Shown here: positions 6,649-15,473 of the stretch, in pieces
Position numbering within the stretch: position 1 is the stretch's first letter
Layout: the number at the start of each line of letters is the position of its first letter
Source: UBA7703 sp963667195
Lineage (GTDB): Bacteria; Bacillota; Clostridia; Christensenellales; CAG-138
Assembly (NCBI GenBank): GCA_963667195.1
Contig: OY762962.1
Span: 372,001 to 436,000, forward strand
Reading direction: 5' to 3'
Length of the DNA stretch: 64,000 nucleotides
Notes under the pieces: model-generated
Told to the model about the DNA's origin: nothing
Database searches by the model: none
The model's input: the letters and a program-made list of their open reading frames with translations, nothing else
Program-made: the position numbers and the translations under genes

Positions 6649-8667
6649 ATGAAAAAGTCAATCTTTGCTATCGTAGTCCTTCTTGCCCTCGTGGCGGCGG
6701 TACTGCTGCTCATCTTCCCAATGCAGTCCGCGGCTGCTGATCCGACCGGGGCCAGCTATGTTGCAACCACCGGCGCGGAGACCATCGCGGATGTCGCCAC
6801 CACGGCGAACAAAGCGTACTTTGGCGCAAACTACACCTGGGTTATGATCTGCGCGTTCATGGTCTTCTTCTTCCAGTGCGGCTTTGCAATGGTGGAAACG
6901 GGCTTCTGCCGCGGCAAGAACGCGGCGCACACGATCACCATGAACTTCATGGTCTTCCTCGTCGGCGCAATCGGTTATTTCCTCGTTGGCTTCGCGCTCC
7001 AGATGGGCGGCAGCGGCGGCGCGGCGGGCCTCGGCGCAGGCGGCGCGGCACTCGACTCCATGATCAAGATTCCCGGCCTCGGCGGCATACTTGGCTACAA
7101 GGGCTTCATGCTCAACGGCACCTATGACGCGGGCGTCTATGCACTCTTCTTCTTCCAGATGGTGTTTATGGACACCACGGTCACGATTCCGACCGGAGCC
7201 ATGGCGGAGCGCGTGAAGTATTCCGCGGTCGTCATCACTTCCTTCTTTATCTCGATGGTGCTCTATCCGCTCTTCGGCAACTGGGTCTGGGGCGGCGGCT
7301 GGATGGCGACCCTCGGCGCAAACTACGGCATCGGTCACGGTGTTGTGGACTTCGCGGGCAGCGCGGTGGTTCACTCCATGGGCGGCATGATCGCACTCGC
7401 CGGTGCAATCGTCATCGGCCCGCGCATCGGCAAGTTTAAAAAGGACGGCACGGCGCGCGCCTTCCCTGGCCACGACATCCCGATGGCGATCATCGGTACC
7501 ATCATCCTCTTCTTCTGCTGGTTCTCGTTTAACGCCGGGTCAACGCTCAACTCCACCGACTTAAGACTCTCCGTCGTCGCGACCAACACGATGATCGCGG
7601 GTGCCATCGGCGGACTCGTCGCGATGTTCTATATGTGGGTCAAGTTCGGTAAGCCCGATCCTTCCATGACCGCAAACGGCACGCTCGCGGGCCTCGTGGC
7701 AATCACCGCTCCCTGCGCGTTTGTCGACGGCATCTCTTCCTTCATCATCGGCCTCGTCGCTGGACTTCTCGTGTGCGTCTCCGTTGCGTTTGTGGAAAAC
7801 AAGCTCAAGCTCGACGACCCGGTCGGCGCGATCTCCGTCCACGGTGTCAACGGCTTCTGGGGTGTCATCGCGCTGGGCCTCTTTGCGGATGGCAAGTACG
7901 GCGATGGTTTCAACGGAGTCGCGGGCGGTGTACGCGGCCTGTTCTACGGCGATCCGACGCAGCTTTACGCGCAGCTGATCGCAATCCTCGTCCTGCTCGT
8001 CTGGGGCTTTGGTTTATCGTTCCTCTTCTTTAAGCTGCTCGACAAAATCTGGGGCATCCGCATTGCACCTGAAGCGGAGCTCGAAGGCCTCGACATTCCC
8101 GAAATGGGCGTTCTGGCCTATCCCGATTCGCAACAGGTTCGCAGCGAGCTGGACTACGATTCCGCCGACAACGCGGAAATCAAGCAGCTCCGCAGATTCA
8201 ACTATATCCCGTTCCATAAACAGCCCGCTCCCAGCGCGCCCGCCGCAACCATCGATGCCGCGGTGCCGGTCGAGCTGGTCAGCAAACCCTCGAAGGTCGT
8301 GGGCTCCGACGTGAAGATCACGAAGGTCGAGATCATCACCAAACAGAGCCGCTTCGAAGCGCTCAAGGCTGCGATGAACGAGATCGGCGTCACCGGCATG
8401 ACCGTGACTCAGGTGCTCGGCTGCGGCATGCAGAAGGGCAAGTCGGAGTTCTACCGCGGCGTTGAAACCGAGGTAAACCTCCTGCCCAAGGTGCAGGTCG
8501 AGATCGTGGTCACGAAGGTGCCTGTGCGTACGGTCATCGAAACCGCCAAGAGCGTGCTCTACACCGGACACATCGGAGACGGCAAAATCTTCGTATACGA
8601 TGTGGAGAACGTCATCAAAGTGCGCACGGGTGAAGAAGGCTACGACGCACTGCAGGACGTTGAATAA
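6649..8667 (+). CDS. amt: Ammonium channel Amt with C-terminal PII (GlnB/GlnK) domain fusion
   Basis: A 672-residue fusion. Residues 1-30 are a cleavable-type signal peptide, as in other Amt proteins. About 50-470 form the 11-helix Amt/Rh channel, with the twin pore histidines in FAGSAVVHSMGG and VHGVNGFWG. After a linker of about 80 residues a complete PII domain covers 554-672, with the T-loop SEFYRGVETEVNLLPK (Tyr602), the B-loop TGHIGDGKIF and a C-terminal RTGEEGYDA. In the unfused systems GlnK plugs Amt when nitrogen is sufficient; here the gate is covalently attached. The ribosome site is GGGAGG. An intrinsic terminator follows at 8710, so this ends the transcription unit. Both domain calls are secure. 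Confidence 0.96.
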   Translation: MKKSIFAIVVLLALVAAVLLLIFPMQSAAADPTGASYVATTGAETIADVATTANKAYFGANYTWVMICAFMVFFFQCGFAMVETGFCRGKNAAHTITMNFMVFLVGAIGYFLVGFALQMGGSGGAAGLGAGGAALDSMIKIPGLGGILGYKGFMLNGTYDAGVYALFFFQMVFMDTTVTIPTGAMAERVKYSAVVITSFFISMVLYPLFGNWVWGGGWMATLGANYGIGHGVVDFAGSAVVHSMGGMIALAGAIVIGPRIGKFKKDGTARAFPGHDIPMAIIGTIILFFCWFSFNAGSTLNSTDLRLSVVATNTMIAGAIGGLVAMFYMWVKFGKPDPSMTANGTLAGLVAITAPCAFVDGISSFIIGLVAGLLVCVSVAFVENKLKLDDPVGAISVHGVNGFWGVIALGLFADGKYGDGFNGVAGGVRGLFYGDPTQLYAQLIAILVLLVWGFGLSFLFFKLLDKIWGIRIAPEAELEGLDIPEMGVLAYPDSQQVRSELDYDSADNAEIKQLRRFNYIPFHKQPAPSAPAATIDAAVPVELVSKPSKVVGSDVKITKVEIITKQSRFEALKAAMNEIGVTGMTVTQVLGCGMQKGKSEFYRGVETEVNLLPKVQVEIVVTKVPVRTVIETAKSVLYTGHIGDGKIFVYDVENVIKVRTGEEGYDALQDVE

Positions 8668-8709
8668 CCCACAGAACCTCAACCCACAAATCTCTATCCC
8701 CTTCCCCGC

Positions 8710-8747
8710 GAAGGCCCGCGCACTACAATGCGCGGGCCTTCTTGTAT
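8710..8747 (+). terminator. Intrinsic terminator of the amt unit
   Basis: Perfect 13-bp G/C-rich stem (8710-8722 with 8729-8741), six-base loop CTACAA, followed by TTGTAT. Confidence 0.85.
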
Positions 8748-8808
8748 CCCGTATCTTTCTTTATATAGTTAGGCAAAGATTCGTCCTGTTATCGCTTTAC
8801 GATATCTG

Positions 8809-8837
8809 TTTACAATATCGACTTGCGATATTATAAT
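8809..8837 (+). promoter_or_regulatory. padR promoter with embedded inverted-repeat operator
   Basis: TTTACA (8809-8814), 17-bp spacer, TATAAT (8832-8837). The spacer is filled by the inverted repeat AATATCG-N5-CGATATT (8814-8832), and a further CGATATC copy lies just upstream at 8800-8806. A dimeric repressor bound here would block RNA polymerase, so autorepression by the PadR product is the natural reading. Confidence 0.78.
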
Positions 8838-8857
8838 ACGGTAAGGAGATGATCGAT

Positions 8858-9169
8858 ATGCAGGACAAAATTCTGAAAAAGCTTCATTTGGGGTTTATTC
8901 AGGTGCACGTGCTGTATCACGCAAAAAAAGCCGCTTTCTACGGCACCTGGATGATCGACGAGCTATTTGAACACGGTTATCGCATCAGCCCAGGCACGCT
9001 GTATCCCATGCTGCACGAAATGGCGACGCAAGGGCTGCTCAGTGCGCATCCGGAGATTGTCAACGGCAAGGTACGCAAGTATTATTCGATTACGCAGGCA
9101 GGCGAATCGGTGCTTTCGGACGCAAAGCAACGGGCGCTTGCACTTGTGCGCGAGCTACAGGAAGATTGA
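8858..9169 (+). CDS. PadR-family transcriptional regulator
   Basis: A 103-residue winged-helix repressor of the short PadR class. The diagnostic recognition region is GYRISPGTLYPMLHEMATQGLL (residues about 41-62), followed by the wing and the last dimerisation helix. The ATG at 8858 is preferred because AAGGAG lies nine bases before it; an in-frame ATG at 8849 abuts the ribosome site and is too close. The gene is followed after 74 bp by an MFS transporter on the same strand. PadR-exporter pairs commonly respond to a toxic compound; the inducer here is unknown. Confidence 0.9.
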   Translation: MQDKILKKLHLGFIQVHVLYHAKKAAFYGTWMIDELFEHGYRISPGTLYPMLHEMATQGLLSAHPEIVNGKVRKYYSITQAGESVLSDAKQRALALVRELQED

Positions 9170-9243
9170 TCCGGATCTTTGATACCGACATGAACTGAAA
9201 GAACTTACACTAATAAGAAAAAATTCTCCATACGAGGCATTCT

Positions 9244-10497
9244 ATGCAAGATCTTCAGAAGAAAAAGAGAAATCCGATTACCCCTGCCATGACATTTATC
9301 ATACTCTTTAGCATCGTGAGTTTGCTTTCCGACATGACGCACGAAGGAGCAGCCAGCATCCGCGGCGCATACCTAAGCCTCTTGGGCGCATCGGCTGCGA
9401 CCATCGGCTTCGTCTCGGGACTCGGCGAGCTCATGGGCTATTCCCTGCGCCTGCTCTTTGGCCGCTTTGCGGACAAAACCAAGCGTTACTGGCTGATCAC
9501 CGCGGTCGGCTACGTGATCGACGTACTGGCGGTGCCCGCGTTGGCGCTCTCCGGCGAACACGGCTGGATTTTCGCAAGCTCGCTCATCGTCGTGGAGCGC
9601 ATCGGAAAGGCAATCAAGAAACCCGCCAAGAGCACGCTGATGTCCTTTGCCGCTACGCAGGAGGGCGTCGGCAAGAGCTTTGCGATCCAGGAGGTGCTGG
9701 ATCAGTTCGGCGCGTTCTTAGGCCCCGTGATGCTCTATCTTGTGCTGCTCTTCAAGACGGACGGCACCCTACAGCAGCGGTACGCATTTGCCTTGGGGCT
9801 GTTGATCATTCCCGCTATCGCGACGCTCGTGATGCTCTACGTCACCCGCAGGAAATTCCCCAATCCGGAGCACTTTGAGCCGGAACCCAAGGAGCTGATC
9901 CCATTTCGCCTGAACCGCAAATTCCTGCTGTACCTCGCGGGCATCAGCCTCTTTGCGTTCGGCTTTATCGACTATTCGCTGGTTCTGATGCACGTTTCCC
10001 GCACGCATGCGGCGCTCTCCGCCGGGCTTTCGGAGGCGACCTCACTGGTCAACAGCGGCACGCTGCCGCTCCTCTACGCGGGCGCAATGCTGGTGGACGC
10101 GGCGGCCGCGATGGTGTTCGGACTGATGTTCGATAAAAAAGGCGTGCGTGCGCTGGTACTCTCCACCGCGCTCTCCGCGCCGTTTGCGATTCTCATCTTC
10201 GGTGGCACGAGCAACGCCTCGCTCCTCATCGGCATCGCGATGTGGGGCATCGGCATGGGCGCGCAGGAATCCATCCTAAAGGCAGCGGTCGCAAGCTTTG
10301 TGCCCAAAGCCAGCCGCGCAACCGGCTACGGCATCTTCGAATGCGTGTTCGGCGTGTTCTGGTTCCTCGGCAGCTGGCTGTTGGGCGCGCTGTACGACGT
10401 GAGCATTCCCGCGCTGATTGCGGTCTCCGTCGGCGCGCAGCTGCTCGCCATCCCGCTGTATTACCTCTCCTCGAAATGCAAAGATGCCGCTGCCTGA
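9244..10497 (+). CDS. MFS transporter
   Basis: A 417-residue major facilitator with twelve predicted membrane helices. The loop 2-3 signature appears as GRFADKTKRY, and a related pattern follows at GLMFDKKGVRAL between helices 8 and 9. The fold resembles drug/metabolite exporters, but no substrate can be named. GAGG six bases before the ATG supports the start. It lies directly downstream of padR, probably in one transcript and under its control, which favours an efflux role. A hairpin terminator follows at 10581. Confidence 0.88.
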   Translation: MQDLQKKKRNPITPAMTFIILFSIVSLLSDMTHEGAASIRGAYLSLLGASAATIGFVSGLGELMGYSLRLLFGRFADKTKRYWLITAVGYVIDVLAVPALALSGEHGWIFASSLIVVERIGKAIKKPAKSTLMSFAATQEGVGKSFAIQEVLDQFGAFLGPVMLYLVLLFKTDGTLQQRYAFALGLLIIPAIATLVMLYVTRRKFPNPEHFEPEPKELIPFRLNRKFLLYLAGISLFAFGFIDYSLVLMHVSRTHAALSAGLSEATSLVNSGTLPLLYAGAMLVDAAAAMVFGLMFDKKGVRALVLSTALSAPFAILIFGGTSNASLLIGIAMWGIGMGAQESILKAAVASFVPKASRATGYGIFECVFGVFWFLGSWLLGALYDVSIPALIAVSVGAQLLAIPLYYLSSKCKDAAA

Positions 10498-10580
10498 TCA
10501 TCATTACGACTGCGGGCAACCGATCATAAATCCGTATGATCCGCTGTTTGGAAAGTAACGTATAACCAATCTTGGCACAC

Positions 10581-10615
10581 AAACGGAGTCCGGTTTTCGC
10601 TGGATTCCGTTTTGA
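10581..10615 (+). terminator. Probable terminator of padR-MFS unit
   Basis: 11-bp stem with one G-T pair (10581-10591 with 10602-10612), loop GGTTTTCGCT; only a weak T run follows. Confidence 0.6.
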
Positions 10616-10659
10616 TTCTCCTCGCATTTACACGCATCACGTAGGCGCACGGCATACTA

Positions 10660-10688
10660 TTGTCATAGGTGCGGTAAATCGATATAAT
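10660..10688 (+). promoter_or_regulatory. Promoter of the helical-repeat protein gene
   Basis: TTGTCA (10660-10665), 17-bp spacer, TATAAT (10683-10688), with the ribosome site GAGGAGG shortly after; transcript leader about 20 nt. Confidence 0.78.
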
Positions 10689-10713
10689 AAGAAAAAAAGA
10701 GGAGGACACTCAA

Positions 10714-11178
10714 ATGGGTTTTTTAAAAAAGCTTCTGGGCATCGGTGTCACCGCTGGCGCAACCGTTGCAGCGGTTAAAGTCGCGGAGCAGGTAAAAGAG
10801 AATAATCCCGACGGCGTGCAGGATGTCAACGGCGACGGCAAGGTCGATGCAAAAGACTACTTCGAGGAAGTGAAGAAGGCTGCCGTTGAAGTCTATCAGG
10901 AAGCGACCGCCACCATCAAGGAAAAGGCTCCCGTCGTGACGCAAAAGGCGAAGGAAGCGGCGGAAGATGTGAAGGAAGCGGTCACCAACACGGTCAATAC
11001 CGTTCAGGAGAAGGCGCCGGAGTACGTGGAAAAGACGAAGGAAGCCGTGACCACCGCCGCCAACACCGTCAAGGAGAAAGCGCCCGAATACGCGGAAAAA
11101 GCCAAGGATGCCGTTCTCGGCGCAAAGGATGCCGTCGTCAGCGCGTTCGAAAAGAAGGACGACGAGCCGAAAGCGTAA
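10714..11178 (+). CDS. Amphipathic helical-repeat protein with one EF-hand-like calcium loop
   Basis: A 154-residue protein that starts with a short hydrophobic Gly/Ala segment (about residues 5-24) that could insert in a membrane. A single dockerin/EF-hand-like loop, DVNGDGKVDAKDYFEE (about 38-53), has Asp, Asn and Asp at the metal-binding positions. The rest is an Ala/Lys/Glu-rich helical array in which K/Q-EKAPxxxxKxKEA recurs three times, the last two spaced 22 residues apart, as in LEA- or YtxH-type stress proteins. It is monocistronic with a strong promoter and terminator. A protective or envelope-associated role is a guess; the repeats and loop are seen directly. Confidence 0.75.
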   Translation: MGFLKKLLGIGVTAGATVAAVKVAEQVKENNPDGVQDVNGDGKVDAKDYFEEVKKAAVEVYQEATATIKEKAPVVTQKAKEAAEDVKEAVTNTVNTVQEKAPEYVEKTKEAVTTAANTVKEKAPEYAEKAKDAVLGAKDAVVSAFEKKDDEPKA

Positions 11179-11206
11179 GCCATCACAGCTTGATAGAAAT
11201 AGAAAG

Positions 11207-11236
11207 AAGCTCCCGTTTGAACGACGGGAGCTTTTT
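11207..11236. terminator. Bidirectional intrinsic terminator
   Basis: 10-bp stem (11207-11216 with 11224-11233), loop TTGAACG, T tract to 11236. It ends the helical-repeat gene and may also serve the convergent ars operon. Confidence 0.85.
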
Positions 11237-11262
11237 GATTCGTATTGAAGATTGCGTTTTGC

Positions 11263-12912
11263 TCAGCGCTCTTGCATCTTCTTCACAGCGGTGTATTGAT
11301 TCATGCCGCCGGAGAGATTGTACACATGCCGGAATCCGCGGTTGAGCAGCAGGTTTTGCGCGGCGTTTCCCGTGACGCCCTTGTTGCAGTAGGTGACGAT
11401 GACCGCGTCCCGATCCAGCGCGTTCGCGGACTTGCGCAGCTCCGCTAGCGGAATGCTGACCGCGCCCGCGATATGCGACTTTTCATACGACTCTGGTGCG
11501 CGGGTGTCGATGATGACGGTCAGTTCCCCTGCGCGCTGCCGCTCCAGCAGTTTCTCCGCGGTCATCAGCGGCTTTGCGCCGTGTAACGCGTTTTCGAGAA
11601 TCATGCCCGTGTACAGCACCGGGTCTTTCGTGGTCGCAAACGGCGGCGCATACGCAAGGTCGAGGAAAAACAAGTCCTCCGCCTTTCCGCCGAAGGAGAT
11701 CGCCGTGGCAAGCACATCGATTCGCTTATCCACGCCCTCCGGGCCAACGATCTGCGCGCCGAGCAGGCGCCCTGTCGCGCGGTCGGCAATGGCCTTAATG
11801 GTCATCTCTTTGCCGCCGAGGTATTCCGGCTTGTCCGGCTTTGTGCTGTGGCACACGACGGTGTCATAACCCGCCTCGCGCGCTTCCCGCTCGCTCAGCC
11901 CGGTGTGCGCTACGCTCAAGCCAAGCACGCGGAAAATGCCCGTGCCGAGCGTGCCGCGGTAGGCGAGAGAGCCGCCCGTTGCGCAGTCTCCCGCGATGCG
12001 GCCTGTCTTGTTCGCGGTCGAGCCCAGCGGTCGATAAACCGGCTGACCCGTAACCACGTGAAACTCCTCGGCGCAATCTCCGCAGGCGTAGATGTCGGGT
12101 AGGCTGGTGCGCATGTGTGTATCCACCGCGATCGCGCCCGTTTTGCCGAGCGCAACACCCGTGGCTCTCGCCAGCTCCACATTCGGTCGAACACCCGTGG
12201 AGAGCAGCACAAGTCCCGCGGGGATCTCCGTTCCATCCGCAAGAATCACATTGTTTTCCGTGATCTGTGCGATCGAAACACCCGTTTTCACGGCAACACC
12301 GCTCTTCTTGAGGTGTTCCTCCACGCGGATTGCCATGTCGCCATCCAGCCCCGGCGTCACCTGCGGCAGCTTCTCCAGCAGCGTGACTTTCATGCCGCGC
12401 CGCATCAGGCTTTCGCACATCTCAAGCCCGATAAATCCCGTGCCGATGATCGCGGCGGAGTTCGGTTTTCTCTCGTTCAGAAACGTCTCTATGCGAAGCA
12501 TGTCGTTGATGTTGCGCAGCGTAAAGACGTTGCTATTCTCACGCCCCGGAATCGGCGGCGTCACCGCGCGCGCGCCGGTTGCGAGGATCAGCGTGTCATA
12601 CGAATCCGAAAAGACATCTCCCGTCGCGAGATTTTTCACGGAAACCGACTTGTTGGCTGGATCAATCGAGAGCACTTCGTGCCCGGTCTTGATCTCGACG
12701 TTGTATTTGCTCCGGAAAAACGCGGGATCGCGCGGGCTCAGCTCCTCCGCGTGCGCCACCTCTCCGCCGAGATAATACGGCATGCCGCAACCGGAATAGG
12801 AGATGAAGCTGTCCTTCTCGTAGATGACAATATGCGCATCCTCGCTGTTTCGCCGCGCTTTTGCCGCGGCGGAGGTTCCGGCCGCTACCGCGCCGATGAC
12901 GATGAGTTTCAT
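11263..12912 (-). CDS. CoA-disulfide reductase-rhodanese fusion (CoADR-RHD)
   Basis: A 549-residue flavoprotein. Residues 1-445 form the pyridine-nucleotide-disulfide oxidoreductase fold: FAD motif VIGAVAAGTSAAAKARR, the single active cysteine in SYSGCGMPYY, the NAD(P)H-binding segment AAIGTGFIGLEM (written from IIGTGFIGLEM), and a second FAD motif IYACGDCAEE. The last about 95 residues are a rhodanese domain with catalytic Cys in TYCNKGVTG. Enzymes of this architecture reduce CoA disulfides, persulfides or polysulfide using NAD(P)H. ATG 12912 is chosen over an upstream in-frame TTG because AAAGGAAG precedes it. It is the last gene of the ars operon, 27 bp after acr3, suggesting thiol repair under metalloid stress. 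Confidence 0.9.
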   Translation of the reverse strand: MKLIVIGAVAAGTSAAAKARRNSEDAHIVIYEKDSFISYSGCGMPYYLGGEVAHAEELSPRDPAFFRSKYNVEIKTGHEVLSIDPANKSVSVKNLATGDVFSDSYDTLILATGARAVTPPIPGRENSNVFTLRNINDMLRIETFLNERKPNSAAIIGTGFIGLEMCESLMRRGMKVTLLEKLPQVTPGLDGDMAIRVEEHLKKSGVAVKTGVSIAQITENNVILADGTEIPAGLVLLSTGVRPNVELARATGVALGKTGAIAVDTHMRTSLPDIYACGDCAEEFHVVTGQPVYRPLGSTANKTGRIAGDCATGGSLAYRGTLGTGIFRVLGLSVAHTGLSEREAREAGYDTVVCHSTKPDKPEYLGGKEMTIKAIADRATGRLLGAQIVGPEGVDKRIDVLATAISFGGKAEDLFFLDLAYAPPFATTKDPVLYTGMILENALHGAKPLMTAEKLLERQRAGELTVIIDTRAPESYEKSHIAGAVSIPLAELRKSANALDRDAVIVTYCNKGVTGNAAQNLLLNRGFRHVYNLSGGMNQYTAVKKMQER

Positions 12913-12939
12913 TCCTCGCGCTTCCTTTCTCAATCGACT

Positions 12940-13998
12940 CTACTTGCTTACCTGTTCGGGAAACCAGTGCGTCGTGCAGTTTGCGATCTTGACGAGAATC
13001 AGCATCACGGGTACCTCCGTCAGCACGCCGACGATGGTGGCCAGCGCGGCGGGAGAGGACGTGCCAAAAAGCGAGATCGCCACCGCAACGGAAAGCTCAA
13101 AGAAGTTGGAAGCGCCGATCATGCCCGCGGGCGCCGCGATGTCATGCGGCAGCTTGAGCAACTTGCTCGCGCCATACGCGATAAAGAAGATCAGGAACGT
13201 CTGAATCACGAGCGGCACCGCGATGAGCACGATATGCAACGGGTTTGCGAGGATCACCTTGCCCTGGAAGGAGAAGATGATCACGAGCGTGAGCAGGAGC
13301 CCCATGATGGTCACGTTGTTGAACTTCGGCAGAAACCCTTTTTCGAAGTAGTCGAGTCCCCGTTTTTTGATGATGCTCGTTCTGGTCAGGATGCCGCCCG
13401 CAAGCGGAATCACCACAAACAATCCAACGGAGAGCAGCAGCGTATCCCAGGGGATCTTGACCCCACCAATGCCCAGCAGCAGCGCGACGATCGGCGTAAA
13501 CGCCACGAGTATAATCAGGTCGTTCGTCGCAACCTGCACCACCGTGTAGGCGGGATTGCCTTTTGTCAGGTGGCTCCAGACGAATACCATCGCCGTGCAG
13601 GGAGCGGCGCCCAGCAGGATCGCGCCCGCTAGATAATCCTTGGCGAGGTCTGCGGGAATCAGCGTTTTAAAGATCACAAAGAAGAACAGCCATGCGATGC
13701 CAAACATCGTAAACGGCTTGATCAGCCAATTGGTGACCCACGTGACGAACAATCCCTTCGGGTTCTTGCCGACATTCTTGATGCTCTGAAAATCCACCTT
13801 GAGCATCATGGGATAGATCATCAGCCAGATCAGAATCGCGATTGGAATTGAGACGTTCGCGTACTCAAACCGGCCCAGAAACGCGGGAATTGCAGGCAAG
13901 AACTGCCCGATGAGCACGCCTGCCACCATGCAGAGAATCACCCAAACCGTTAAGTACTTCTCAAAAAACCCGATGCCGGAAGATTTCTTCGCTTCCAT
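12940..13998 (-). CDS. acr3: Arsenite efflux permease, ACR3 family
   Basis: A 352-residue, ten-helix membrane protein that exports arsenite (and in some members antimonite). The ACR3 signature is GAAPCTAMVFVWS, with the conserved catalytic-type Cys, and NDLIILVAFTPIVALLLG follows. The C-terminal half contains GASNFFELSVAVAISLFG, another family hallmark. It lies downstream of the thioredoxin-like gene by 33 bp and is transcribed from the arsR promoter at 15821. Family assignment is firm; specificity for arsenite is from family knowledge. Confidence 0.94.
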   Translation of the reverse strand: MEAKKSSGIGFFEKYLTVWVILCMVAGVLIGQFLPAIPAFLGRFEYANVSIPIAILIWLMIYPMMLKVDFQSIKNVGKNPKGLFVTWVTNWLIKPFTMFGIAWLFFFVIFKTLIPADLAKDYLAGAILLGAAPCTAMVFVWSHLTKGNPAYTVVQVATNDLIILVAFTPIVALLLGIGGVKIPWDTLLLSVGLFVVIPLAGGILTRTSIIKKRGLDYFEKGFLPKFNNVTIMGLLLTLVIIFSFQGKVILANPLHIVLIAVPLVIQTFLIFFIAYGASKLLKLPHDIAAPAGMIGASNFFELSVAVAISLFGTSSPAALATIVGVLTEVPVMLILVKIANCTTHWFPEQVSK

Positions 13999-14031
13999 TT
14001 GTGTTCCCCTCCCTGTTCCGTCGTCTGTTTC

Positions 14032-14385
14032 TTAGTGAATCTTATTCAAGATTGCGACAACCTCTTCCGTCTTGAGCACCTTGCCGTAGGAGACGACCTT
14101 GCCGTCCACCACGAGCGCGGGCGTGGTCATCACGCCATAAGCCGCGATCTTTGAAAAGTCCGTGACGTGCTCAATCGTGGTATCCATGCCGAGCTGCTCC
14201 AGCGCGGCTTTGGTGGCTGCCTCCAGCGCGTTGCACTTGGCGCAGCCGCTGCCGAGCACCTTGACGCGCGCGCCTTCGTTCTTGGCCTTCTCCGCCTGCT
14301 CCATGCTTTCGCAGTCACAGCCACCGCAGCAGCAGGAGGTTGTTTTCGGTTCTTCTTTTTCCTTGCGTTTTCCAAAAAGTGCCAT
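14032..14385 (-). CDS. Small thioredoxin-like redox protein with Cys-rich N-terminus
   Basis: A 117-residue protein. The C-terminal about 80 residues are the thioredoxin_3 (small redox-active disulfide protein 2) fold, with the active site GSGCAKC and the cis-Pro region VMTTPALVVDGKVV. The first 40 residues add a cluster of cysteines, SCCCGGCDCES, that could bind a metalloid or metal. Such proteins often sit next to ArsP-type permeases, as here, with the permease 39 bp upstream and acr3 33 bp downstream. It probably moves electrons or arsenic-bound thiols within this system; that role is inferred. Confidence 0.88.
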   Translation of the reverse strand: MALFGKRKEKEEPKTTSCCCGGCDCESMEQAEKAKNEGARVKVLGSGCAKCNALEAATKAALEQLGMDTTIEHVTDFSKIAAYGVMTTPALVVDGKVVSYGKVLKTEEVVAILNKIH

Positions 14386-14424
14386 TGTATCTGTTCTCCT
14401 TATATTTCTGATTATATCTATTGT

Positions 14425-15438
14425 TTAGACGAGTATCGTTTGCAGCAGGTTAAACAAGTAGCCGACCAGTATGATGCCCACCGTGCAGATCGCGATAAAC
14501 AGCGCGAGGAGCTTTGGCTTGACCGCCTTTCGCAGCATGATGATCGAGGGCAACGACAGCGTGGTGACCGCCATCATAAACGACAGCACGGAGCCAAGCA
14601 GCGCACCTTTTGTAAACAGCGCCTCCGCAATCGGAATCGTGCCGAAGATATCCGCGTACATCGGAACTCCGATGAGCGTCGCCAGCACGACGCCGAACGG
14701 GTTCTTGTTGCCGAGCACCGTGACCACCCACGCTTCGGGAATCCAGTTGTGAATCACCGCGCCGATGCCGACGCCGATCAGCACATACGGAAACACCTTT
14801 TTAAACGTGCTCAACATCTGTTCTTTCGCATAGGTGAGACGGTCTTTGATCGTCAGATCGGGCGATTCGATGTCCACACTACCCGCGGAGAGGATAAAGC
14901 TCTCCACATAGCGCTCCATGTGCAGCTTTTCGATGATTGTGCCGCCGGTCACCGCGATGATGAGCCCGAATACGACATAGATCACCGCAACTTTCGCGCC
15001 GAAAATGCTCATCAGCAGCACGAGCGAACCAAGGTCCACCATCGGCGAGGAGATTAAAAACGAAAACGTGACTCCGACCGGCAGCCCCGCCGACGTAAAG
15101 CCGATGAACAGCGGAATCGACGAGCAGGAGCAAAACGGCGTCACGGTGCCCAGCAGCGCCGCGATGATGTTCGCGCCGACGCCGCGAAAGCGACCGAGAA
15201 TCTTCTTGCTGCGTTCCGGCGGAAAGAAGCTCTGAATGTAGCTGATGAGGAATATCAGCGAGCAGAGCAGCACGGTGATCTTGATTACATCATACAAAAA
15301 GAACTGAAGGCTGCCCGTCCAACGGTTGGTGACGTCCAGCCCGAGCGCACCAAGCGCACCGCCGAGAAGCTCATTGAGCCACTTCATTGCGAGAATCTGA
15401 TTCTGGAAAAAGTCCCAAGTGGATCGTAATACCTGCAT
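14425..15438 (-). CDS. ArsP/DUF318-type permease
   Basis: A 337-residue membrane protein with about eight helices. The family hallmark TPFCSCSSIPLFIGF (paired cysteines in a membrane segment) is followed by GLPVGVTFSFLISSPMVD, and a second related block GVPMYADIFGTIPIAEAL occurs in the C-terminal half. ArsP members export trivalent organoarsenicals, while other members of the family have unknown cargo. It is the second gene of the ars operon, 35 bp after arsR. Family is firm; substrate is inferred from context. Confidence 0.88.
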   Translation of the reverse strand: MQVLRSTWDFFQNQILAMKWLNELLGGALGALGLDVTNRWTGSLQFFLYDVIKITVLLCSLIFLISYIQSFFPPERSKKILGRFRGVGANIIAALLGTVTPFCSCSSIPLFIGFTSAGLPVGVTFSFLISSPMVDLGSLVLLMSIFGAKVAVIYVVFGLIIAVTGGTIIEKLHMERYVESFILSAGSVDIESPDLTIKDRLTYAKEQMLSTFKKVFPYVLIGVGIGAVIHNWIPEAWVVTVLGNKNPFGVVLATLIGVPMYADIFGTIPIAEALFTKGALLGSVLSFMMAVTTLSLPSIIMLRKAVKPKLLALFIAICTVGIILVGYLFNLLQTILV

Positions 15439-15473
15439 GATTTCCTCTTAATCTCTTTCGAATTTTCTTGCGG

